Shown here: in pieces, positions 41,305-50,126 of the stretch
Layout: each line of letters starts with the position of its first letter
Numbering within the stretch: the first letter of the stretch is position 1
Source of the DNA: JAKZVK01 sp965237575
GTDB lineage: Bacteria; Acidobacteriota; Terriglobia; Bryobacterales; UBA6623
Reading direction: 5' to 3'
Assembly: GCA_965237575.1 (NCBI GenBank)
Contig: CBDEGI010000003.1
Location: 558,001 to 622,000, forward strand
DNA length: 64,000 nt
Program-made: the position numbers and the translations under genes
The notes under the pieces: generated by a model
Seen by the model: the letters and a program-made list of their open reading frames with translations, nothing else
Databases searched by the model: none
What the model was told of the DNA's origin: nothing

Positions 41305-41952
41305 CTATGCAACGATCCTTCGCCGGTCGAAACTCCATGCCCAGAACGGCAAGAGCCACATTGTTAAGGTGAGGTAGGCGATCTCCTCTACACGCTCCGG
41401 TGGGGGTCCGAGGAGATTACCGAAGTAGACCAACAGAAGAAAGGCTACGAAGATCCACAGGCTCACCTGTCCGCTCTTCGACGTCGCAGTTGTCATACGC
41501 GTATACAGCCAGACGCCTGCACCGAAGAACGCAGCTTCCGCAACTAGCGTTGCGGGAACCGAATGCCACAGCCCGAGTCCGACTTTAGCTCCTCCCGGGT
41601 ACAGCGGCAGGTCGGGCCGGTGAACGAGCAAATCGAGAAACCAATGGCTGATCACGCCAGCGCCGATCGCCAAGGCGCCCCGCGTGTACCTGTTTATCGC
41701 CCAGTAGATTCCCGCCACGAATAGCGCCCAACCAACCACGCAGAGCAGGCTGTGGGAGATCGGATAACTGACAAAATCCAATGGCGTGACGACTGTGGCT
41801 TCTGGGTCGATTCGGACCGACTCCCATCCCAGCAGGAGAAAGACCGGCCAAAGCAAGTCGAGCAGAAGTGGGGCCGCAATCAGCCACCCCAAGGAAGTCC
41901 GAGGAGCAGCTCTCTTCGCCGCGAGCCCGATACCGAAATGCCCCACAAACAT
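41305..41952 (-). CDS. Multi-pass membrane protein, YdjM/metal-dependent hydrolase-like
   Basis: 215 residues with about six membrane segments. The N-terminus MFVGHFGIGLAAKRAAPRTS, followed by DFVSYPISHSLL and GAGVISHWFLDLLVHRPDLP, carries conserved His and Asp residues like those of the LexA-regulated, inner-membrane YdjM family of predicted metal-dependent hydrolases. Family members of this exact style are common in environmental bacteria. Function is unproven. Start at 41952. Confidence 0.75.
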   Translation of the reverse strand: MFVGHFGIGLAAKRAAPRTSLGWLIAAPLLLDLLWPVFLLLGWESVRIDPEATVVTPLDFVSYPISHSLLCVVGWALFVAGIYWAINRYTRGALAIGAGVISHWFLDLLVHRPDLPLYPGGAKVGLGLWHSVPATLVAEAAFFGAGVWLYTRMTTATSKSGQVSLWIFVAFLLLVYFGNLLGPPPERVEEIAYLTLTMWLLPFWAWSFDRRRIVA

Positions 41953-41958
41953 CTCGGC

Positions 41959-42264
41959 CTATTCTAACTCAGCCAGGGCTGACGCCCCGGACAGGCCGCG
42001 ATAGGCGAGGCGCATGGCTTCGCCGGCGATCTGGTCGCCGAAGAAGGTCCGTTTGAAGACGACGTGCGCGACACCGCTAGGGACTTCGGGATGGGACCGC
42101 TCGAAGGTGATGACGCCGCCGTACTCTTCGCGGTGCCGGACGGCGAACGAGCCGAATCCGGGGACGCTTGCTCGAGCGGTCATCCAAGCGACAAAGTCGC
42201 CTACCGTTCGAGGCGCGAAGTCGTCGAACACGCTGGAGCGGAAGGGCTTGGACCAAGCCCACAC
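41959..42264 (-). CDS. Hypothetical protein, possibly GNAT-like
   Basis: 101 residues. The centre reads FGSFAVRHREEYGGVITFE and VPSGVAHVVFKRTFFGDQ, a two-strand plus helix arrangement reminiscent of part of an N-acetyltransferase fold, but the acetyl-CoA loop is not clear. It ends seven bases before the start of the membrane protein gene on the same strand. It could be an intact small protein or a shortened remnant. Confidence 0.45.
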   Translation of the reverse strand: MWAWSKPFRSSVFDDFAPRTVGDFVAWMTARASVPGFGSFAVRHREEYGGVITFERSHPEVPSGVAHVVFKRTFFGDQIAGEAMRLAYRGLSGASALAELE

Positions 42265-42372
42265 CTGCGGCCAGAAGGCAGTGGGGAAGGGCGAAACGAG
42301 GGAGACTTGTGCTCGGCCTATCAGTGTAGAGCTCGGCTGCTGGGGGAGGGGGTTGTGGGTGGGGCGGTTTGA

Positions 42373-43579
42373 TTATGCGGGAGTTGGTGGGCCAGAAGTC
42401 GTCTTTGCCGGCCAGTGAGATGGACGTTCGAGGTGGGCGGGAAGAGCCGTAACGGAGTTGCCTCGCGCCTTGTCGAGTTGTTCCTGCGTGAGGCCCAGCA
42501 CCCCTTTCAGGTGAGCGTTTTCTAGATGTGTCCCTTCCAGATAGGCGTCGAAGAGGTACGCTCCTTCCAGGTGGGCATACAAGAGGAACGCCCCTTCCAG
42601 GCGGGCGCCGCTGAGGTGCGTCCCTTCCAGGTGCGTGTCGAAGAGTTGCGCCTCTTCTAGGTGGGCGTTGTCGAGGTACGCGTGTTCTAGGTGGGCATGC
42701 CAGAAGTTCGCCCCTTGCAGGTGGGCTTCGCGAAGGTTCGCCCCTTCCAGGTGGGTCTCGGGGAGATCCGCCCGGCGTAGGTCGGTAGCGGCAAGATTGA
42801 GTTGGTGGTCTTGCTCACGTTCCTCGTCAAGCTCGCGGCGGCCCAGGACGGTGAGAATGGCTTGGATGTCGATGGGCGGTTCGGGGATTTCTGGCGCGGG
42901 TTGGGCTGCGTCGCTTGGTGTCTCGCCGCGGTCGTCGGAAACCTCGGAGCTCGCTTCTTTGCTGTCCTTCCATGCTGCGTTTTTTCTGACGTAGGCCGTC
43001 AGGACTTCCATGACGGTCCAGTGGTCTCTTTCGGAGTCTCGGGCGAACGCGCGGAGGTCCGCCGCGTGGAGATGCGCATCGTGGAGGTCCGCCTGGCTGA
43101 GGTTCGCCTCGATTAGGTGTGCCTCGCGGAGGTCCGCCTCGCTGAGGTGTGCTCCGCGGAGGTCGGCCCCGCGGAGGTCCGCCTCGGAGGTACGCCTTGC
43201 GGAGGTCCGCCCTGCGGAGGATCGCCCCGTTGAGGTCCGCCTCGCTTAGGTCCGCCCCGCTGAGGTCCGCCCTGCTGAGGTCCGCCCTGCTGAGGTCCGC
43301 CTCGCTGAGGTCCGTGTTGCTGAGGTCCGCCCCGCTGAGGTCCGCCCCGCTGAGGTGCGCGTCGCGGAGGTGCGCCGCGCTCAGGTCCGCCTCGCAGAGG
43401 TTCGCCTCGCTGAGGTCCGCCTTGCCGAGGTCCGCCTTGCCGAGGTCCGCCTTGCCGAGGTCCGCCTTGCCGAGGTCCGCCTTGCCGAGGTCGATCATGG
43501 CCGTGGGATTCTTGGCGCGCCAGGTGTTCCAGGCGTCCGGGCCTTGGCGGAGGATTTCGAGTTGTTTCTCGTCGGCCAC
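42373..43579 (-). pseudogene. Pentapeptide-repeat protein with one frameshift
   Basis: Ancestral protein of about 400 residues from GTG 43579 (VADEKQLEILRQGPDAWNTW). The first block of A(D/N)LxX repeats includes five exact GKADL units, then SEADL/SRADL types. Near 43190 the frame must change: KAYLR is followed by out-of-frame Gly-Pro-Pro-Arg text, while the next frame continues GADLRGAHLSEADLREAHL. Next is a linker (RDSERDHWTVMEVLTAYVR) that I associate with this protein class, then a Pro/Glu-rich spacer, a second repeat block (HLEGANLREAHLQGANF) and a C-terminal end. The fold would be a right-handed quadrilateral beta-helix. A single base error would explain the break. Confidence 0.75.
43428..43492. 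repeat. 15-bp exact tandem repeat in the pentapeptide gene
   Basis: CTTGCCGAGGTCCGC repeated about five times on the plus strand, encoding Gly-Lys-Ala-Asp-Leu on the minus strand. Confidence 0.9.
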
Positions 43580-44123
43580 GGTGAGGTTATTATGGCGGGC
43601 TTTTGGGGGAAATGGGGTTGTCGAGGTCCTGTGCGCCTTCAGAGGTTGGCCCGGATGGTGGGTTGGTTCCCTGGGCTCACGTCCTGGGCTGTTAGTTGGG
43701 GACGCCCCCTTCGAGGGCTCTTTGTTGCGTTGCCGTGCGCGTGAATGGACGGAGCGTGAGGTGTCAAGCAGTTGACGCATCGAGTCGCGGGCGCGGCATG
43801 CCGTGCCCCGCAGTGTTGGTCGACCTCCCGAGCCGAAATCCGGCAGCATGAGGACTAGTCATCATTGTGCTCACGCCGGTTTGGGATAAGGCCCCTCGAA
43901 AGGGCCTGTTCATGACTCGGGGGGCCTTCTACCAGACGTAAGACTCCTGGCCTAGTCGAAACCAAGGCCTGTCAACGAGCCTGTCTTCGAGCCACCGGCC
44001 ATGGGCTCGCAACCGCCTATAATCGTTGAAACCCTCGCCGACTCGCGCTGCGCGGGGCGATTGGGCAGTGTAGACACGGCATGCCGTGCCCGCAAGTACG
44101 CGAGTCGAGCAACAGGAGGTCGA
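43580..44123. other. Spacer with palindromes between pentapeptide gene and soxC
   Basis: Contains a GGGCGCGGCATGCCGTGCCCC palindrome at 43789-43809, a weak hairpin AGGCCC/GGGCCT at 43890-43908, a TATAAT at 44018-44023 about 100 bases before the soxC start, and another GGCATGCC palindrome at 44074-44093. No gene is supported. Confidence 0.45.
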
Positions 44124-45395
44124 GTGATACCGGATGGATCGAACGCCAAGGCACCGAGCCGTTCAGGGGGCCGCCCAGCAGGCCGCCAGGAGAGCCGCCG
44201 GGCGTTCTTGAGAACCGGTGCCGCGGTCGGCAGCGCGGTAGCGGGTGCATTGACATCCTGCTCCGACGCCAAGGCACCCGACGCCGGTCCCAGCCGCCTG
44301 GGCGCACCGCTGAGCGAGTACGGAACGCCGTCGGCGCACGAACAGGCGGCCCGGCACATGCGCGCCACCAAGACCCCGGAGATGGGTTCGACGCGTACGC
44401 CGCTGCAAGATCTCTCGGGCGGCATCATTACGCCCTCGGGCCTCCATTTCGAAAGGCACCATTCCGGCGTGCCGGCGATCGATCCGGCCGAGCACCGGCT
44501 GCTGATCCACGGACTGGTCGAGCGGCCGCTGGTGCTGACGATGGAGGAGTTGCGGGGGCTGCCGACGGTGACGCGCGTCCACTTCGTCGAGTGCTCGGGC
44601 AATAGCGGCAGCGAGTGGGGCGCGAAGAAGGGGGCGACGGCGCAAATGAGCCACGGCCTCGCCAGTTGCAGCGAGTGGACGGGCGTGCCGCTGTCGGTCG
44701 TGCTCGAAGAGGTGGGCGTCGAGCCCGACGCCAAGTGGATCATCGCCGAGGGCGGCGACGCCTGCAAGATGCAACGCAGCCTGCCGCTCGACAAGTGCCG
44801 CGACGACGTGCTCCTCGCCTACGGGCAGAACGGCGAGGCGGTCCGGCCCGAGCAGGGGTATCCGGTGCGGCTGATGGTGCCTGGTTGGGAGGGCAACATC
44901 AACGTCAAATGGCTGAGGCGGCTGAAGGTGACCGATCGGCCCGTGATGGCGCGCGACGAGACGTCGAAATACACCGACCTGCTGGCCAACGGCAAGGCGC
45001 GCTTGTTTAGCTTCCCGATGGAGGCCAAGTCGGTGATCACGTTCCCCTCTGGCGGGCAGACGCTCAACGGGGCGGGGCCGTACGAGATCAGCGGGCTCGC
45101 CTGGTCGGGACGGGGCGTAATCGAACGCGTCGAGGTCTCGACCGACTCCGGCGCGACCTGGCAGGACTCGGGGCTACAGGAGCCGCGCCATCGGTTTGCC
45201 TTTACGCGCTTCCGCCTGCCGTGGAGATGGGACGGCAGCGAGACGACGATCCTGTCGAGGGCGAGCGACGACTCGGGCTACGTCCAACCGACGGTCGAGG
45301 CGCTGATCGAGGCGCGCGGGCGGAATTCGAATTACCACAACAACGGCATCAAGGCTTGGAAGGTCGCTGGAGATGGGCGTGTGTCGAATGTGTAG
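44124..45395 (+). CDS. soxC: SoxC-like sulfite/sulfane dehydrogenase molybdenum subunit
   Basis: 423 residues from GTG 44124, chosen for AGGAGGT immediately upstream; longer in-frame openings run through a palindromic repeat. Tat signal with ESRRAFLRTGAAVGSAVAG. The sulfite-oxidase fold follows: GIITPSGLHFERHHSGVP, IHGLVERPLVLTMEEL, HFVECSGNSGSEWG with the Cys that binds molybdenum, VRLMVPGWEGNINVKWLRRL, and the dimerisation domain ending NGIKAWKV. SoxC acts in the periplasm, passing electrons to cytochrome SoxD. The next gene overlaps by 23 bases and encodes that cytochrome. Other sox genes (soxAXYZB) are not in the window, so sulfite rather than the full thiosulfate pathway may be the substrate. 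Confidence 0.88.
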   Translation: MIPDGSNAKAPSRSGGRPAGRQESRRAFLRTGAAVGSAVAGALTSCSDAKAPDAGPSRLGAPLSEYGTPSAHEQAARHMRATKTPEMGSTRTPLQDLSGGIITPSGLHFERHHSGVPAIDPAEHRLLIHGLVERPLVLTMEELRGLPTVTRVHFVECSGNSGSEWGAKKGATAQMSHGLASCSEWTGVPLSVVLEEVGVEPDAKWIIAEGGDACKMQRSLPLDKCRDDVLLAYGQNGEAVRPEQGYPVRLMVPGWEGNINVKWLRRLKVTDRPVMARDETSKYTDLLANGKARLFSFPMEAKSVITFPSGGQTLNGAGPYEISGLAWSGRGVIERVEVSTDSGATWQDSGLQEPRHRFAFTRFRLPWRWDGSETTILSRASDDSGYVQPTVEALIEARGRNSNYHNNGIKAWKVAGDGRVSNV

Positions 45396-45978
45396 GGTGC
45401 CGAGGTCGAGTTCGAATCGCGGGGTGTGGGGCTGCGCTGTACTGGCGCTTGCCGTGATGGGCTGCGTTGCCGACGCGCAGTCGCCGAAGTACGGCGTCGG
45501 ACGTCCACCGACCGCCGAGGAGATCAAGACCTGGGACATCTCGGTCTTTCCGGACGGAACCGGGCTGCCCGAAGGCAGCGGCACGGCGGCGCAGGGCAAG
45601 GACGTCTACGAACGGCGTTGCGCCGAGTGCCACGGCAACAACGGCGAGGGCGGCGAGCAGGGGGCGTTGGTGGGCGGCGTGGGCAGCCTCGACTCCGCCA
45701 AGCCGGTCAAGACGGTGGTGAGCTACTGGCCCTACGCGACGACGCTGTGGGACTACACGAACCGTTCGATGCCGTTCGACACGCCGGGCGTGCTGACCAA
45801 CGACCAGATGTACGCCGTGGTGGCGTACGTGCTGTTTCTCGGCGAGGTGGTCGGCGAGAACGACGTGCTGGACGCCAAGACGCTGCCGCAGGTTAAGATG
45901 CCGAACCGTGACGGGTTCGTCGCGGACGACCGGCCCGACGCCGGCGCCGTGAAGAATGCCCCCTCGAAGGAGAAGTAG
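45373..45978 (+). CDS. soxD: SoxD-like monoheme cytochrome c subunit
   Basis: 201 residues. Signal segment (GCAVLALAVMGCVADAQ), then one heme-c site CAECH (C83, C86, H87) in VYERRCAECHGNNGEGG, and YWPYATTLWDYTNRSMPFD with the Met that likely serves as axial ligand. The KTVVSYWPYATTLWDY stretch is typical of SoxD and related sulfite dehydrogenase cytochromes. It overlaps the end of soxC, indicating translational coupling. It is shorter than two-heme SoxD proteins. The exact start is uncertain because several codons overlap soxC. Confidence 0.82.
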   Translation: MGVCRMCRVPRSSSNRGVWGCAVLALAVMGCVADAQSPKYGVGRPPTAEEIKTWDISVFPDGTGLPEGSGTAAQGKDVYERRCAECHGNNGEGGEQGALVGGVGSLDSAKPVKTVVSYWPYATTLWDYTNRSMPFDTPGVLTNDQMYAVVAYVLFLGEVVGENDVLDAKTLPQVKMPNRDGFVADDRPDAGAVKNAPSKEK

Positions 45979-45979
45979 C

Positions 45980-47065
45980 ATGGCGCATGATCGGATGGTT
46001 TCGGGTACCGTAGATCGCAGGAGTGTGCTGCGCTACGGCCTCGGGGCTGCCGCGGCGTTGGCCGCAGCCCGCTTCTCTGCCCTCGCACAACGACAAGCGG
46101 GCGATTCCTCCCGGGTGCCCTTTGGTTGGACCGACTTGCGCGTCTCGCGACTCTGCCAGGGTACGGCCTTCCGGCAGACCGAGCGGTCGCCGGACAACCC
46201 GCTGGGGCAACGGATTCTCCGGCGCTGCCTCGAGCTGGGCGTCAACTTCTTCGACTCGTCGAATGCCTACGGGTGGGGTGGCGCGGAGGCCTCGCTGGGC
46301 AAGGCGATTCGCGGCCATCCGCGCGTCCGGCTGGTGATTTGTACCAAAGTGCACCCGGGCCGCAAGCCCGAGGGCGACGCACCGTCGGTGGCGGTCCCAT
46401 TGACGCGCGAGTTCGCGTTTCGCGAGTGCGAGGGCAGCTTGAAGCGCCTTGGGACCGACTACGTGGACCTCTACATCCTCCACAACCAGGACCCCCAGAC
46501 CCCGTTGACCGAGATCGCCGACACGATGGACTCGCTGGTGAAGTCGGGCAAAGTGCGCTACTGGGGTGTCTCGAACCACACCGGCGAGCAAGTCGGCCGG
46601 CTGGTGGCCCACAGCGCGCAAGAAGGCCGCTCGCGCTTGGCGGGCTTGCAGAATTACTTCAACATCGTCGGCCGCCACACCCCGGAGCAGGCCGTGCAGG
46701 GTATCGAAGGAGAGCTGTTCCCATTGATTCGCCGGCACAAGCTGGGGCTGATGGCCTTCAGCCCGCTGGCCTCGGGCACGATCGCGCCCGGGCGCACCGC
46801 CCCGCCCGGCAGTCCACTAGCACGGATGCTCAGTGCCTTGGACGAGGTCGCGTCGGAGTTGAGCGTGAGCCGTGCGCAAGTGTGCATCGCTTGGGTGCTG
46901 ACTCACCCGGAAGTGACCAGTTCGCTGGCCGGCGCCGAGCGTCCCGAGCACGTCGATGACAATGTCGCGGGTTCGCGGCTGACGCTGCCGGGAGAGTTGC
47001 TGGCCAGGTTGAACGCGGCGAGTGATGAGTACGTAAAGCAGACCGTCGGTAACAAGGCAGGCTGA
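45980..47065 (+). CDS. Tat-exported aldo/keto reductase
   Basis: 361 residues from ATG 45980. Its Shine-Dalgarno AAGGAG is inside the end of the cytochrome gene, one base before its stop. N-terminus DRRSVLRYGLGAAAALAAA is a twin-arginine signal. AKR barrel: FFDSSNAYGWGGAEASLGKA with catalytic Asp and Tyr, LVICTKVHPG with Lys, DYVDLYILHNQDP with His, then VRYWGVSNHTGEQV and the cofactor-binding end. It is probably co-transcribed with soxCD, though a functional link is not evident. Confidence 0.88.
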   Translation: MAHDRMVSGTVDRRSVLRYGLGAAAALAAARFSALAQRQAGDSSRVPFGWTDLRVSRLCQGTAFRQTERSPDNPLGQRILRRCLELGVNFFDSSNAYGWGGAEASLGKAIRGHPRVRLVICTKVHPGRKPEGDAPSVAVPLTREFAFRECEGSLKRLGTDYVDLYILHNQDPQTPLTEIADTMDSLVKSGKVRYWGVSNHTGEQVGRLVAHSAQEGRSRLAGLQNYFNIVGRHTPEQAVQGIEGELFPLIRRHKLGLMAFSPLASGTIAPGRTAPPGSPLARMLSALDEVASELSVSRAQVCIAWVLTHPEVTSSLAGAERPEHVDDNVAGSRLTLPGELLARLNAASDEYVKQTVGNKAG

Positions 47066-47092
47066 GGGCGTAATCCGATGAAGGCGATGGGC

Positions 47093-47098
47093 TATAAT
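47093..47098 (+). promoter_or_regulatory. Candidate -10 box for the amidohydrolase gene
   Basis: TATAAT about 55 bases before the ATG at 47153, no clear -35. Confidence 0.35.
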
Positions 47099-47152
47099 CC
47101 CCTCGTTCCGCGGCTTGCATCAGCACGCTACGGCCAAGGGAGACATGTTGCA

Positions 47153-48118
47153 ATGACACGAAGAGAGTTGCTAGCCGCAGCCGGCGGGGCCGGACTGCTG
47201 AGCGCTTGTGGTGCGCAAGAGGAAGCCGCGGAGGCACCAGAGGCGGCGTCACTCGGCGGCCGCATCATCGACGGCCACGTCCACATCTGGACGCCGGACA
47301 CCGACAAGTACCCACTGCATCCCGACTTCAAGAAAGAAAATATGAAGCCGGCGAGCTTCACCGCCGAGGAGTTGTTCGCTCATTGCAAGCCTTCGGGAGT
47401 GAATCGCATCAACCTGATCCAGATGTCGTTCTACCGGACCGATCACAGCTACATGCTCGACATGATGGAGAAGTATCCGGAGAACTTCGTCGGTACCGGC
47501 GTGCTGCCGGACGTGCTCGATGACGAGTCGCCCGAACCGGCCGAGATGATGGTCGATCTCGGCAAGAAGCGCACCTACGCCTTCCGCGTGCGGGGCGGCA
47601 TCCACCGCAAAGACGAGTTGGGCGAGCAGTGGATGAGCCACCCCAAGTGGGACCGGATGTTCGAAACCGGGGCCGAGCACAACCTGGCGTTGAGCTTCCT
47701 GATGAACCCCGGCGACATGCCGGAGCTCGGCCGCATGTGCGCAAAGTATCCCGACACGCCGGTGATCATCGACCACTTGGCGCGCATCGGAGCCGGCGCG
47801 CCTCCCGACGACGCGCAGGTCAGCGAGTTGTGTGGACTCGCCAAGCATAAGAACATCTTGATGAAGGTCGGCGCGTTCTATGCCTTAGGAAAGGCCACGC
47901 CGCCCTACACGGACATGCTGCCGATGATCGAACGCGTCGTCGACGCCTACGGCCCGGACCGCTGCATGTGGGAGAGTGATTGCCCGTTCCAGGTGCAGCC
48001 CCCACATAAGTACGACGACTCGTTGGCGCTGATCCGCGACCACGCGGACTTCCTGAGCGCGTCGGACAAAGAGCACGTCCTGGTCACGACCGCCGAGAAG
48101 TTTTTCTTCAACCGTTGA
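47153..48118 (+). CDS. Exported amidohydrolase-2 family TIM-barrel hydrolase
   Basis: 321 residues from ATG 47153 with AAGGGAG upstream. N-terminus MTRRELLAAAGGAGLLSACG has a twin-arginine and a lipobox LLSAC, so it may be a lipoprotein. Metal-site motifs: IIDGHVHIW (HxH), VIIDHLARIGAG (His) and WESDCPFQVQPP (Asp), as in the amidohydrolase-2/ACMSD-like group of lactonases and decarboxylases. Substrate unknown, possibly a lactone of a sugar. Confidence 0.85.
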   Translation: MTRRELLAAAGGAGLLSACGAQEEAAEAPEAASLGGRIIDGHVHIWTPDTDKYPLHPDFKKENMKPASFTAEELFAHCKPSGVNRINLIQMSFYRTDHSYMLDMMEKYPENFVGTGVLPDVLDDESPEPAEMMVDLGKKRTYAFRVRGGIHRKDELGEQWMSHPKWDRMFETGAEHNLALSFLMNPGDMPELGRMCAKYPDTPVIIDHLARIGAGAPPDDAQVSELCGLAKHKNILMKVGAFYALGKATPPYTDMLPMIERVVDAYGPDRCMWESDCPFQVQPPHKYDDSLALIRDHADFLSASDKEHVLVTTAEKFFFNR

Positions 48119-48318
48119 GCCTTCGGAGGAATGCCTTTCTTCGCTTTGGCGACGGCCACGCTCGATCCGTCCGTAGTCCCAAGCGGTTTCCAAGCAGTTA
48201 GCTAGAATCAAAGAGGAACGTCCCGCCGATTCCGCCTTATCCTCCCGGGAAAGTGGTCAGAGTGCAACGCCGGGCCCCGGCGCCGGTTACGAGCCCGTCT
48301 CGGTTGCACGAGAAAAAA

Positions 48319-49572
48319 ATGGAGCGTCACAACAAGAAGAAATCGTCTCGACGTGGGTCTCCAAAGGACCCCAAGAGCGAGGGGCGGAGCACCGACGCGC
48401 AACCGCTCATCACTACTCGTGCGGAGGTGGCCAAACTCGCCGAGCGTTTGGCCACACGCTCGATCATTGCACTCGATACCGAGTTTCTACGCGAGAAGAC
48501 GTTCTACCCTAAGTTGGGCCTGATCCAAGTGGCCGACCGCGAGGATGGTTGGCTACTCGATCCGCTGGCGCTTTCGAAGGAAGACATCGGGCCGCTGCTC
48601 GATGTGTGGACCGATCCGAAGGTGCTGAAGGTGATGCACAGTGCTGAGCAGGACCAGGAATGCCTGCATCACGACTACGGGATGGTCGCGACACCGCTGC
48701 TTGACACTTCGATCGCGGCGGCTCTCGCCGGTCACGGCGACCAGATCGGCCTGGGCCCGTTGCTTTCGAAGCTGCTTGGGGTGAAAGTTCCGAAGCACTA
48801 CACGCGAGCCGACTGGCTGAAGCGGCCTCTTGCCAAGGCGCTCACCGACTATGCGCTCGAGGACGTGCGGTTTCTGGTGGAAGCAGCCGAGGTGCTACTG
48901 GCCGATCTCGACCGCCGTGGGCGCAAAGGCTGGGCAATGAAGCAGTCCGCCCAATGGGCCGATGCGGCGCGCTTCGAGCCAGACCCTGAGGGCCTGGCGA
49001 GAAAGCTGGCTGCCGGACGGGGCCTGGGGGTGGAAACGTACGCGGTGCTGCGCGAGTTGGTGCGTTGGCGCGAGGAGCGAGTTCGGAGCGCGGACTTGCC
49101 TCGCCGCTGGGTCGCCGAGGATGGCGTTTTGTTGAAGCTGTCGTCGGCACGCCCTACCAAGGAGGACGAGCTGGCGCATTTTCGCGGCCTCGGTAAAAAC
49201 GCGCGTCAGAACGAAGCGATTCTGAAGGCGATCAAGCAGGGGATGGCGGCACCGCCGGATGAGCGGCCCAAGCCGCCGCCGCGGCGCGAGCCGGCTGGAG
49301 CGGACGAGACCCCGACGGTCAGCGTTCTGAAGTGCTTCTTGAACCTACTGGCGCGGGAGCACGAGGTGCCGGCACGCTTCCTGGTCGATCCGGATGACGT
49401 GGTCAGGCTGCTGCGGCGGCAGTTCGAAGACGTGAAGCAGCTTCGCCAGTCGGGGTTACTGAAAGTCGGCGCCGAGGATCTTGTGGCCGACGAACTGCTC
49501 GAGGTACTGCAAGGGCGTCGGGCTCTACGCCTCGTTGACGGGCGTGTCGAGCAGTACGAGCCGGGCGCGTAG
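48319..49572 (+). CDS. rnd: Ribonuclease D
   Basis: 417 residues from ATG 48319; an upstream frame opening lacks any supporting signal. 3'-5' exoribonuclease that trims tRNA and other RNA ends in the cytoplasm. DEDD exonuclease domain: IALDTEFLREKTFYPKLGLI, VMHSAEQDQECLHHDYG, and YALEDVRFLVEAA with the conserved Tyr; then HRDC-type helical domains. A basic Lys/Arg-rich N-terminal tail of about 30 residues (RHNKKKSSRRGSPKDPK) is not usual for the family and may help RNA binding. A 3' stop overlaps nothing of note. Confidence 0.9.
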   Translation: MERHNKKKSSRRGSPKDPKSEGRSTDAQPLITTRAEVAKLAERLATRSIIALDTEFLREKTFYPKLGLIQVADREDGWLLDPLALSKEDIGPLLDVWTDPKVLKVMHSAEQDQECLHHDYGMVATPLLDTSIAAALAGHGDQIGLGPLLSKLLGVKVPKHYTRADWLKRPLAKALTDYALEDVRFLVEAAEVLLADLDRRGRKGWAMKQSAQWADAARFEPDPEGLARKLAAGRGLGVETYAVLRELVRWREERVRSADLPRRWVAEDGVLLKLSSARPTKEDELAHFRGLGKNARQNEAILKAIKQGMAAPPDERPKPPPRREPAGADETPTVSVLKCFLNLLAREHEVPARFLVDPDDVVRLLRRQFEDVKQLRQSGLLKVGAEDLVADELLEVLQGRRALRLVDGRVEQYEPGA

Positions 49573-49655
49573 TGGCCGGCCGCTGTGTCTGCCCGCGTTG
49601 TGCGATGCTGTGGCCTGAGTTTGGAGCCGGTGCTACAAGCAACCAAGGAGACGCC

Positions 49656-50126
49656 ATGAGCTGCTATGTGTTTCGAGCCAAACCGTTGTCGCTTCTGATT
49701 GCCGCGTCGCTCGTCGCCTTGGCCGGCTGCTCCCCAGGGGATGCGTCGCAGGCCAAGCTGGAGGACGAGTTCGAAAAGATGCTGACGGGCGCCACGCTCG
49801 AGGGGGCGTTCACCGTCAACGGCCGCGAGAATGAGCCCTTGCGTCAGGAGAAGTACACGATCGAGGGTGTTACCAAGCTGGCGGGCGGCTATTGGACGAT
49901 CAACGCCCGGATCGAATACGGCGACCACGATGTCACCGTGCCCGTTCCGGTCAGGGTCGAGTGGGCGGGCGACACACCAGTCATTCAGTTGACGGATGCG
50001 ACCATTCCGGGCCTGGGTACTTTCTCGGCACGCGTGCTCTTCTATCGCGGACACTACGCAGGGACCTGGAGCCACGGCTCCGGGGGCGGCAATCAGTTCG
50101 GCAGGGTGATTCCAGCCGGGGGCTAG
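49656..50126 (+). CDS. Small lipoprotein of unknown function
   Basis: 156 residues from ATG 49656, preceded by AAGGAG. Signal peptide LSLLIAASLVALAGCS with a clear lipobox (L-A-G-C), so it is membrane-anchored through Cys. The body is beta-rich: GAFTVNGRENEPLRQEKYTI, YWTINARIEYGDHDVTVPVP and FSARVLFYRGHYAGTW. I do not recognise a named family, but the layout is common in Planctomycetota and Acidobacteriota proteins. It converges with the SelA-like gene, the stops overlapping by four bases. Confidence 0.75.
   Translation: MSCYVFRAKPLSLLIAASLVALAGCSPGDASQAKLEDEFEKMLTGATLEGAFTVNGRENEPLRQEKYTIEGVTKLAGGYWTINARIEYGDHDVTVPVPVRVEWAGDTPVIQLTDATIPGLGTFSARVLFYRGHYAGTWSHGSGGGNQFGRVIPAGG

Noticed and set aside
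43140..43500. CRISPR-like periodicity
   Set aside because: The repeats are coding 15-bp units without unique spacers.
43010..43775. Long plus-strand frames with RSAPLRSA-type repeats across the pentapeptide gene
   Set aside because: They are shadows of the pentapeptide repeat read on the wrong strand; the A(D/N)LxX pattern is on the minus strand.
20810..45395. Dedicated functional link between mobA and soxC
   Set aside because: Sulfite-oxidase-family enzymes use plain molybdopterin, not the guanine dinucleotide form made by MobA, and the genes are 23 kb apart.
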